Below, piece by piece: positions 14,401-23,860 of a DNA stretch of 64,000 nucleotides. This stretch comes from Sabellastarte sp. h YS-2021. Its lineage: Eukaryota > Annelida > Polychaeta > Sabellida > Sabellidae. The position numbers and the translations under genes were made by a program. Position 1 is the stretch's first letter, and each line of letters starts with the position of its first letter. The stretch is from assembly GCA_964017235.1 (NCBI GenBank), contig OZ024931.1:104798221-104862220 (forward strand), given 5' to 3'. Under the pieces are notes generated by a model. The model was given only the letters and a program-made list of their open reading frames with translations. It searched no databases and had not been told where the DNA came from.

Positions 14401-17400
14401 CAGAATTTTTGACCCGTAGGGTTGTAGCAGAGTATTCTATGTGAAGTTGAAAAAATTCAATTTTCGCCACTTTTGGCGGCCATCTTGAATTTTTGCGAAA
14501 AACAAAAAATATTAATATCTCAGAAACCGTAAGAGATAGAGCGATTTGGACAGAATTTTTGACCCATAGGGTAGTAGCAAAGTATTCTATACAAAATTGA
14601 AAAATTTTAATTTTCGCCACTTTTGGCGGCCATCTTAAATTTTTGCGAAAAACGAAAAAATCGTAATATCTCAGAAACCGTCAGAGATAGAGCGATTTGG
14701 ACAGAATTTTTGACCCGTAGGGTAGTAGGAAAGTATTCTATACAAAATTGAAAAATTTCAATTTTCGCCACTTTTGGCGTCCATCTTGAATTTTTGCAGA
14801 AAAACAAAAAATGTTAATATCTCGGAAACCGTAAGAGATAGAGCCATTTCCACAGAAATTTTGACTCGCATGGTAGTGGTAGAGTATTCTATGTGCAATT
14901 GAAAAATTTCAATTTTCGCCACTTTTGGCGGCCATCTTTAATTTTTGCGGAAAAACAAAAAATGTTAATATCTCGGAAACCGTAAGAGACAGAGCGATTT
15001 CGACAGAATTTTTGACCCGTAGGGTTGTAGCAGAGTATTCTGTGTGAAATTGAAAAAATTCAATTTTCGCCACTTTTGGCGGCCATCTTGAATTTTTGCG
15101 AAAAACAAAAAATATTAATATCTCAGAAACCGTAAGAGATAGAGCGATTTCTACAGAATTTTTGACCCGTAGGGTAGTAGCAGAGTATTCTATACAAAAT
15201 TGAATAAATAAAAATGAATAATAATTGAATAAATAAAAATGAAAATATTAATATCTCAGACAGAATTTTTGACCCGTAGGGTTGTAGCAGAGTATTCTGT
15301 GTGAAATTGAAAAAATTCAATTTTCGCCACTTTTGGCGGCCATCTTGAATTTTTGCGAAAAACAAAAAATATTAATATCTCAGAAACCGTAAGAGATAGA
15401 GCGATTTCTACAGAATTTTTGACCCGTAGGGTAGTAGCAGAGTATTCTATACAAAATTGAATAAATAAAAATGAATAATAATTGAATAAATAAAAATGAA
15501 AATATTAATATCTCAGACAGAATTTTTGACCCGTAGGGTTGTAGCAGAGTATTCTATACAAAATTGAAAAATTTCAATTTTCGCCACTTTTGGCGGCCAT
15601 CTTGAATTTTTGCGAAAAACAAAAAAATCTTAACATCTCAGAAACTGTAAGAGATAGAGCGATTTCGACAGAACTTTTGACCCATAGGGTAGTAGGAAAG
15701 TATTCTATACAAAATTGAAAAATTTCAATTTTCGCCACTTTTGGCGGCCATCTTGAATTTTTGCGGAAAAACAAAAAATGTTAATATCTTGGAAACCATA
15801 AGAGATAGAGCGATTTCGACAGAATTTTTGACCCGTAGGGTTGTAGCAGAGTATTAGTATTCTATGTGCAATTGAAAAAATTCAATTTTCGCCACTTTTG
15901 GCGGCCATCTTGAATTTTTGCGAAAAACAAAAAAATCTTAACATCTCAGAAACTGTAAGAGATAGAGCGATTTCGACAGAACTTTTGACCCATAGGGTAG
16001 TAGGAAAGTATTCTATAGAAAATTGAAAAATTTCAGTTTTCGCCACTTTTGGCGGCCATCTTGAATTTTTGCGGAAAAACAAAAAATGTTAATATCTTGG
16101 AAACCGTAAGAGATAGAGCGATTTCGACAGAATTTTTGAGCCGTAGGGTTGTAGCAGAGTATTAGTATTCTATGTGCAATTGAAAACTTTCAATTTTCGC
16201 CACTTTTGGCGGCCATCTTGAATTTTTGCGGAAAAACAAAAAAATGTTAATATCTCGGAAACCGTAAGAGATAGAGCGATTTCGACAGAATTTTTGACCC
16301 GTAGGGTTGTAGCAGAGTATTCTATGTGCAATTGAAAAAATTCAATTTTCGCTACTTTTGGCGGCCATCTTGAATTTTTGCGAAAAACAAAAAATAATAT
16401 CTCAGAAACCGTAAGAGATAGAGCGATTTGGACAGAATTTTTGACCCATAGGGTAGTAGCAAAGTATTCTATACAAAATTGAAAAATTTCAATTTTCGCC
16501 ACTTTTGGCGGCCATCTTGAATTTTTGCGAAAAACGAAAAAAATCGTAATATCTCGGAAACCGTAAGAGATAGAGCCATTTTGACAGAAATTTTGACTCG
16601 CATGGTAGTGGTAGAGTATTCTATGTGCAATTGAAAAATTTCAATTTTCGCCACTTTTGGCGGCCATCTTGAATTTTTGCAGAAAAACAAAAAATGTTAA
16701 TATCTCGGAAACCGTAAGAGACAGAGCGATTTCGACAGAATTTTTGACCCGTAGGGTTGTAGCAGAGTATTCTATGTGAAGTTGAAAAAATTCAATTTTC
16801 GCCACTTTTGGCGGCCATCTTGAATTTTTGCGAAAAACAAAAAGAAACCGTAAGAGATAGAGCGATTTCTACAGAATTTTTGACCCATAGGGTAGTAGTA
16901 TAGTATTCTATACAAAATTGAAAAATTTCAATTTTCGCCACTTTTGGCGGCCATCTTGAATTTTTGCGAAAAACAAAAAATATTAATATCTCAGAAACCG
17001 TAAGAGATAGAGCGATTTCGACACAATTTTTGACCCATAGGGTAGTAGCAAAGTATTCTACACAAAATTGAAAAATTTTAATTTTCGCCACTTTTGGCGG
17101 CCATCTTGAATTTTTGCGAAAAACGAAAAAATCGTAATATCTCGGAAACCGTAAGAGATAGAGCGATTTGGACAGAATTTTTCACCCGTAGGGTAGTAGG
17201 AAAGTATTCTATACAAAATTGAAAAATTTCAATTTTTTGAATTTTTGCAGAAAAACAAAAAATGTTAATATCTCGGAAACTGTAAGAGATAGAGCGATTT
17301 CGGCAGAACTTTTGACCCATAGGGTAGTAGGAAAGTATTCTATACAAAATTGAAAAATTTCAATTTTCGCCACTTTTGGCGGCCATCTTGAATTTTTGCG

Positions 17401-18290
17401 GAAAAACAAAAAATGTTAATATCTTGGAAACCGTAAGAGATAGAGCGATTTCAACAGAATTTTTGAGCCGTAGGGTTGTAGCAGAGTATTAGTATTCTAT
17501 GTGCAATTGAAAAATTTCAATTTTCGCCACTTTTGGCGGTCATCTTGAATTTTTGCGAAAAACAAAAAATATTAATATCTCAGAAACCGTAAGAGATAGA
17601 GCGATTTCGACACAATTTTTGACCCATAGGGTAGTAGCAAAGTATTCTATACAAAATTGAAAAATTTTAATTTTCGCCACTTTTGGCGGCCATCTTGAAT
17701 TTTTGCGAAAAACGAAAAAAATCGTAATATCTCGGAAACCGTAAGAGATAGAGCCATTTTGACAGAAATTTTGACTCGCATGGTAGTGGTAGAGTATTCT
17801 ATGTGCAATTGAAAAATTTCAATTTTCGCCACTTTTGGCGGCCATCTTGAATTTTTGCGGAAAAACAAAAAATGTTAATATCTCGGAAACCGTAAGAGAC
17901 AGAGCGAATTCGACAGAATTTTTGACCCGTAGGGTTGTAGCAGAGCATTCTATGTGAAGTTGAAAAAATTCAATTTTCGCCACTTTTGGCGGCCATCTTG
18001 AATTTTTGCGAAAAACAAAAAATATTAATATCTCAGAAACCGTAAGAGATAGAGCGATTTCTACAGAATTTTTGACCCGTAGGGTAGTAGTATAGTATTC
18101 TATACAAAATTGAAAAATTTCAATTTTCGCCACTTTTGGCGGCCATCTTGAATTTTTGCGAAAAACAAAAAATATTAATATCTCAGAAACCGTAAGAGAT
18201 AGAGCGATTTCGACACAATTTTTGACCCATAGGGTAGTAGCAAAGTATTCTATACAAAATTGAAAAATTTTAATTTTCGCCACTTTTGGC
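11455..18290. repeat. Higher-order duplication, 3.36/3.51-kb offset
   Basis: About 3.4 kb from 11,455 to about 14,800 recurs at about 14,816-18,290. The offset is 3,361 bp for the first half (12,213 matches 15,574) and 3,513 bp for the second (13,279 matches 16,792). The step of 152 bp is one extra monomer in the second copy near 16,470-16,690. Rare variants such as the truncated TTTTTTGAATTTTTGC monomer (13,720 and 17,233) are shared, so this is a recent segmental duplication by unequal exchange. Confidence 0.85.
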
Positions 18291-18559
18291 GGCCATCTTA
18301 AATTTTTGCGAAAAACGAAAAAATCGTAATATCTCAGAAACCGTAAGAGATAGAGCGATTTGGACAGAATTTTTGACCTGTAGGGTAGTAGGAAAGTATT
18401 CTATACAAAATTGAAAAATTTCAATTTTTTGAATTTTTGCAGAAAAACAAAAAATGTTAATATCTCGGAAACCGTAAGAGATAGAGCCATTTCCACAGAA
18501 ATTTTGACTCGCATGGTAGTGGTAGAGTATTCTATGTGCAATTGAAAAATTTCAATTTT

Positions 18560-19235
18560 CGCCACTTTTGCGGCCATCTTGAATTTTTGCGGAAAAATAA
18601 AAAATGTTAATATCTCGGAAAGCGCAAGAGATAGAGTGAATTTAACAGAATTTTTGACCCGTAGGGTGATGGCAAAGTATCCTATACAAAATTGAAAAAT
18701 TTCAATTTTTTCGCCACTTTGGCGGCCATCTTGGATTTTTGCAGAAAACCCAAAAATGTTAATATCTCGGAAACCGTAAGAGATTTCGACTGAATTTTTA
18801 ACCCATATGGTAGTAGAGGAGTATTCTGTGTGAATTTGAAACATTTCAATTTTCGCCACTTTTGGCAGTCCTCTTGTTTCGTAGAAATTTTCAACCCACA
18901 GGGTATCTAATCAATGTACTATTGGCAATTTTCAAAATATTTTACTCTCCCCAAAAATGGCGGCCATTTTGAATTTTTCAGTTTTTGCCTAAAATGAAAA
19001 AACGCAAGTTTGCTTTTGTCTCCTTAACCGTGCGAGATAGAGCGATTTCAATGAACCCACAGGGTATCTGACCAGTGTCCCCTTGGCAGTTTTCAAAAAA
19101 TATTCCTCTTCCCACATATGGCAGCCATTTTGAATTTTTGCCAAAAATTGAAAAACGGAAATTCGCTTCTGTCTCCTTAACCATGCAAGATAGAGCGATT
19201 TCGTCAAAATTTTCTACCCAACCAATGCAAAAAGG
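18560..19235. repeat. Degenerate satellite edge
   Basis: Monomers lose register: one lacks a G in TTTTGCGGCC (18,566), one carries AAAGCGCAAGAG. From about 18,890 to 19,230 there are two copies of a longer diverged relative with CCTTAACCGTGCGAGATAGAGCG and GGCGGCCATTTTGAATTTTT. Divergence rising toward the edge is usual for satellite borders. The longer relatives may resemble the ancestral dispersed repeat from which the satellite amplified; that last step is inference. Confidence 0.75.
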
Positions 19236-19513
19236 CATGAAGCTGAAATAATTTACATGTATACTAATAAATATTTAAGCATCATTGATATATTTTACAG
19301 ATGAAACAGGGCCTTGTAAGATTACTGTACAATTTTTGCAAAAGGTTGATAGGGTGGACATTACACATGATAATGTGTGTTCTTCTATTCTATCCTGTTT
19401 CTATTCATATGTCGCAGCTACAAGCAACAGGGCGTCCTATTTCTAGTTTCTAAGTAAATATATCTCCCTTAATGCATGGCCCATCGAAATAATTTTCGGT
19501 ACTTATAATCTAT
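19236..19513. other. AT-rich spacer, nothing recognised
   Basis: No open frame, array or terminal repeat stands out between the satellite border and the MITE. Confidence 0.5.
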
Positions 19514-19976
19514 ACTGCCTGGCCACCAATTATGGTCACGTCTGTGTAGGAAAATTAATTCCTGTTCTTCAATAAATGAAAATAACACTACACATGTTAA
19601 TTAGTGTGTGTTTATTTTACTAATCCAAAGTTTTGCCTTCGTTTCAGCACAATCAATTTCCTCTGTACATATACATTGCACCAAAAATGCCCTATTATCA
19701 CCCAAACAACTGGAATTTCTTCATACCAATTATGGTTACCCCATTATTTTAGCCACTGATATAACAGAAAATAATGTTTGACCTGTGGTGCTCTGCAAAT
19801 ATAACTTAATGTTTAGCCTTTAAAAATATATTTTAATAATCTTTTGTTATTTAGAATAGGATTACTCTAGCTGTTTACAGTTACTTCATGTTTTCCTCAC
19901 CATGGCATTTACTTTTATTTGACCGGCTGGGGGTGACCATAATTGGTACACTGACCATAATTGGTGGCAAGGCAGT
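19514..19976. mobile_element. MITE with 24-bp TIRs, TA flanks
   Basis: The left end CTGCCTGGCCACCAATTATG (from 19,515) is matched in inverted orientation by TGACCATAATTGGTGGCAAG (from 19,952) with a single mismatch in 24 bp. Both ends are flanked by TA, as in Tc1/mariner-type insertions. A second, inner inverted pair (ACCAATTATGGTTACCCC near 19,727 and GGGTGACCATAATTGGT near 19,931) nests inside. No transposase frame is present, so it is non-autonomous; family assignment rests only on the TA flank and TIR length. Confidence 0.75.
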
Positions 19977-19998
19977 AGGTATGGGAAAATTTTTATCA

Positions 19999-21955
19999 AG
20001 GTGACATCAAAAACAATTGTTTTAAGGGCTGTCGGGGTATTGTTTTCACCCATGGTGTCCGGATGGGCGGGCGGGCTGTATCTCAGAAACCATAAGGTGT
20101 AGGAAGTTGATACTTGGTACGGACATTGGTTAGGGTGTGTAGGTGTGCAACGTCATGGTCTGACCTTCCTTTGACCTTGCCGTAGTGACCTTGAGTTTGA
20201 AAATCTTTTCCGGGTTATATCTCGGAAACTGTATGGTGTAGGAAGTTGATACTAGGTAGGGACATTGGTTAGGGGGTGTAGTTGTGCAACGTCATAGTCT
20301 GACCTTGATTTGACCTTTGACCTTGCCGTAGTGACCTTGACCTATAAAATCTTGTCCGGGCTATATCTCGGAAACCGTAAGGTGTAGGAAGTTGATACTT
20401 GGTGGGGATATTGGTTAGGGGGTGTAGGTGTGCAACATCATGGTGTGACCTTGACCTATAAAATGTTGTCCGGGCTATATCTCGGAAACTGTAAGGTGTG
20501 GGAAGTTGATATTTGGTAGGGACATTGGTTAGGGGGTGTAGGTGTGCAACGTCATGGTGTGACCTTGATTTGACCTTGCCGTAGTGACCTTGACCTATAA
20601 AATCTTGTCCGGGCTATATCTCAGAAACCGTAAGGTGTAGGAAGTTGATATTTGGTAGGGACATTGGTTAGGGGGTGTAGGTGTGCAACGTCATGGTGTG
20701 ACCTTGATTTGACCTTTGACCTTGCCGTAGTGACCTTGACCTATAAAATCTTGTCCGGGCTATATCTCGGAAACCGTAAGGTTTAGGAAGTTGATATTTG
20801 GTAGGGACATTTGTTAGGGGGTGTAGATGTGCAGCGTCATGGTCTGACCTTGATTTGACCTTTGACCTTGCCGTAGTGACCTTGACCTATAAAATCTTGT
20901 CCGGGCTATATGTCGGAAACCGTAAGGTGTAGGAAGTTGATACTTGGTAGGGACATTGGTTAGGGGGTGTAGTTGTGCAACGTCATGATCTGACCTTGAT
21001 TTGACCTTGCCATAGTGACCTTGACCTATAAAATCTTGTCCGGGCTATATCTCGGAAACTGTAAGCTGTAGGAAGTTGATATTTGGTAGAGACATTGGTT
21101 AAGGGGTGTAGGTGTGCAGCATCATGATCTGACCTTGATTTGACCTTTGACCTTGCCATAGTGACCTTGACCTATAAAATCTTGTCCGGGCTATATCTCG
21201 GAAACTGTAAGCTGTAGGAAGTTGATATTTGGTAGAGACATTGGTTAGGGGGTGTAGGTGTGCAGCATCATGGTGTGACCTTGATTTGACCTTTGACCTT
21301 GCCATAGTGATCTTGACCTATAAAATCTTGTCATGGCTATATCTCGGAAACCGTAAGGTGTAGGAAGTTTATACTTGGTAGGGACATTGGTTAGGGGCTA
21401 TAGGTGTGTATTATCATGGTGTGACCTTAATTTGACCTTTTACCTTGACCTTTAAAATCTTCATGGACCTTTGGGTCTGTCTTTTGATGCAGATTAAGCA
21501 AAAGTCATATTAGAATTTATTAAGAATTTTACTTTCATAACTTCCCATAGTAAGGGATAGAATTTCATCAAGTGAGCCACAGATTTTGCTCCAACACCAC
21601 AATAAGCATTCATTAAATGTATTACCACTTCTGTATGCATGGTAATATTCAAACCATCTAAACCATAATTCGGCCATGCAGATGTAGATAAAGAGTGTTC
21701 AATTTTAGTTTACTGATTAATGCTGTCATCTTGTTATTGAATTATCTTGTTTTACAACATGTAATACTTCATCTTTATATGCATTATCTTTCTTTAAACA
21801 TTATTTCTCCATTTAAACATTGTTTGGACCTTTATATAACTGACAGTGCTCTGAAAGTATCCTGAAGTTTGTCCTGGTACAGTACTTCTATATCTCATGG
21901 TGTTGAAAATATTTCCCTAGGCTGTGGGGTACGGGCATCTCTGATGCTATTTTCT
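19999..21955 (+). repeat. Dispersed repeat with internal array (left copy)
   Basis: This unit starts near AAGGGCTGTCGGGGTATTG (20,019) followed by CCATGGTGTCCGGATGGGCG, continues through a 139/146-bp array and ends with a unique segment of about 480 bp up to CGGGCATCTCTGATGC. The same modules recur in reverse order and orientation at 48,022-50,126. Homology stops abruptly just inside 21,955 and 48,022. Its family is not identified; it is a tandem-repeat-containing non-autonomous element or half of a very large inverted repeat. Confidence 0.7.
20065..21470. repeat. 139/146-bp tandem array, ten units
   Basis: Units share TATATCTCGGAAACCGTAAG, GTGTAGGAAGTTGATA, GGACATTGGTTAGGGG and a tail of TGACCTTG blocks. 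Positions of AGGAAGTTGA (20,101; 20,240; 20,386; 20,500; 20,639; 20,785; 20,931; 21,070; 21,216; 21,362) give steps of 139, 146, 114, 139, 146, 146, 139, 146 and 146 bp. The 7-bp alternation comes from presence or absence of one extra TGACCTT-type block. The first part of the unit is similar to the AAACCGTAAGAGATAG segment of the 150-bp satellite. Confidence 0.9.
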
Positions 21956-22317
21956 TTTATTTCCTGTTCACAGAAATTACTACGTAGAGATCTACAAAAT
22001 TTGGCAAGCACTTTCCTAACTTCAAAATCTAGGCACCAGTCCAATTTCAGATCAATCGGGCCATAATTGACCGATTCATTATTGACTAATATGACTATTG
22101 AAAAAAACATGCTGAAACCAACACTTTTTCGGGCACATATTGCGTATATCCACTCACACTGAAGACCTTGCATGCAGTATGTTATTGAAGCATGAAAATT
22201 GGCTTTTTCGCTTCACAAGTTAGATCCTCATGTTAAGGTTACGTTAAAATTGGCCAAATCAGGGGTCTTTGGTATACAGACAGAAGAGATTTAAAATGTC
22301 AAATATATTTTATTTTT
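21956..22317. other. Spacer, nothing recognised
   Basis: No convincing gene. A 92-codon minus-strand frame spans 21,895-22,173 but crosses the border of a repeat, so it is not treated as coding. Confidence 0.4.
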
Positions 22318-23340
22318 AGGCGGGTTGCGTGTAACCAACCCGCCTATTAGATTGATGTGTCCGACGTCCGTCTGTCTGTCTGTCCGTCTGTCCGTCCACA
22401 TTTTTCGTTTCCGGACTCTAACTTTAAAACGGTTTGACCAATCAAATTCAAACTTCACAGGGAGATAGATCACCATCATAGCTAGGTTCCTTTCGAAATT
22501 GGTGAAATTCCGTGTGTTCGTTTGTCCGTTTTTCGTCCGTTTGTCTGTCCATCCATCTGTTTGTCCACATTTTCGTTTCCGGACTCTAACTTTAAAACGG
22601 TTTGACCAATCAAATTCAAACTTCACAGGGAGATAGATCACCATCATAGCTAGGTTCCTTTCGAAATTGGTGAAATTCCGTGTGTTCGTTTGTCCGTTTT
22701 TCGTCCGTTTGTCTGTCCATCCATCTGTTTGTCCACATTTTCGTTTCCGGACTCTAACTTGAAAACGGTTTGACCAATCGAATTCAAACTTGATAGGGAG
22801 ATAGATCTCCATCATAGGTAGGTTCCTTTCGATATTGGTGAAATTCCGTCCGTTCATTTGTCTGTTTTTCGTCCATTTGTCCATCCATCTGTTTGTCTAC
22901 ATTTTCATTTCCGGACTCTAACTCGAAAATGGTTTGACCAATCGGATTCAAACTTGATAGGGAGATAGATCTCCATCATAGCTAGGTTCCTTTCGAAATT
23001 GGTGAAATTGCGTCTGTTCGTTTGTCTGTTTTTCGTCCATTTGTCTGTCCATCTGTCCGTTCTTAGTTCTTACAAACAGAAACCTTACAACTAGATCATC
23101 TGTGGATATTTCAATTTCTGGTGAAAATAAGTGGTAAATTAATGGTCTTCATTTACTTAGTTTTAGTTCTATATTTATTATAGTATAGATACAATAATGT
23201 AACTTAGATTAGAAGTATTACATTTCTTAGCACGTCGAACACATTTACCTTAAGTGGGTAACCTAACATTTCTTTCCTTGTTCCTAAATTTAATGAGAGC
23301 AGTTGCTAACCTTGTTTCCTGCGTGCGCAACCCGCCTTTT
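22318..23340. mobile_element. Hairpin-bounded repeat with 168-bp array
   Basis: The left end is a hairpin with arms AGGCGGGTTG and its complement (22,318-22,345). The right end carries CGCAACCCGCCTT (about 23,327), the inverse of the left GGCGGGTTGCG, so the unit has short inverted termini. Inside are four copies of a 164-168-bp repeat with TTTCCGGACTCTAACTT (CCGGACTC at 22,411, 22,579, 22,747, 22,911) separated by GTCTGTCC-rich simple sequence. No protein is encoded. It fits the tandem-repeat-containing non-autonomous elements known from bivalves; the assignment is inference. Confidence 0.7.
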
Positions 23341-23555
23341 GGGGCACCTCTGACCCTCTTGTTGGATTAAGAGCTTCAGAATGTGTTAGGAGGTAATAAG
23401 AAACTGAATTTCTTAGTGGATCTTCAAAAATATTGCCTAAAATCCTAATTTGCTTTCAACTTTTGTACGCATTTTGTCTAGTTCAGCATATTGTTCGAGC
23501 ATGTCACAAAATATATGTCCTTTGTCTTAGCTAAGCAACATTCCCTATTTTATTA

Positions 23556-23750
23556 CGTTAATATATCTTACCTAGTGGACAGATGCATTTGTCCGGCGCA
23601 CTGCCGGTCCCGCCAAACGTTAGAGAAAAACGCCTCGAGCTGGGCTCTGGCCCGGACCGGTAGTGTCCTGTTTACTCGCCAGGTGGCTGTATAGCCTCCC
23701 TGCCGGTGCACTGCGCGTGCGCGCGCATGCGTACTTCCTCCTTTTGTTTG
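23556..23750 (+). repeat. Element 1 left ITR
   Basis: Inverted partner of 29,785-29,976. It begins GTTAATATATCTTACCTAG and ends TCCTTTTGTTTG. The right arm lacks two bases of ATAT near the terminus. The ITR carries ACCGGT, an AACGTT palindrome and a long alternating purine-pyrimidine stretch. Confidence 0.92.
23712..23745 (+). promoter_or_regulatory. Probable ITR promoter region of element 1
   Basis: A run of strictly alternating bases (TGCGCGTGCGCGCGCATGCG) contains GCGCATGCG, close to the NRF1 consensus, followed by ACTTCC, the reverse of the ETS core GGAAGT. It lies about 120 bp upstream of the gag ATG and is repeated in element 2. Promoter function is inferred from position and motif only. 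Confidence 0.45.
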
Positions 23751-23860
23751 GCGCGAAGACGAGAGGTCGTCTGTTTTTTGGAGAAACTTTTATTTTATTT
23801 TATATCTGTTACAGGATATATTTTGATAAATTCTTTGTGTAGAAGTGTTGTTTAATAACT

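Larger units (their letters stand above)
1..18560. repeat. Satellite array, ~150-bp monomer
   Basis: Head-to-tail tandem array of a roughly 150-bp AT-rich monomer, beginning before the window. Every monomer carries the same landmarks: the block TTCGCCACTTTTGGCGGCC, then ATCTTGAATTTTTGC, an A-rich stretch, a segment with AAACCGTAAGAGATAGAGCG, then GAATTTTTGACCCGTAGGG and TATTCTATACAAAATTG. Spacing of the GAATTTTTGC landmark (141, 291, 441, 592) gives 150-151 bp. About 120 monomers fit. Several variants alternate (GTAGGAAAG versus GTTGTAGCAGAG; GATTTGG versus CATTTCC), producing higher-order structure. Because 150 is divisible by three, the minus strand stays open over several monomers; I see no gene in it. 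Confidence 0.97.

Noticed and set aside
134..18859. Dozens of minus-strand open frames with repeated KNSRWPPKVAKIEIFQFCIEY-type units
   Set aside because: They are translations of a 150-bp satellite whose length is a multiple of three; frames break at random indels, starts are arbitrary, and no domain or splice structure is present.
22291..22884. 197-codon minus-strand frame (TDGWTDKRTKNGQTN repeats)
   Set aside because: Translation of the 168-bp tandem repeat and GTCTGTCC simple sequence.
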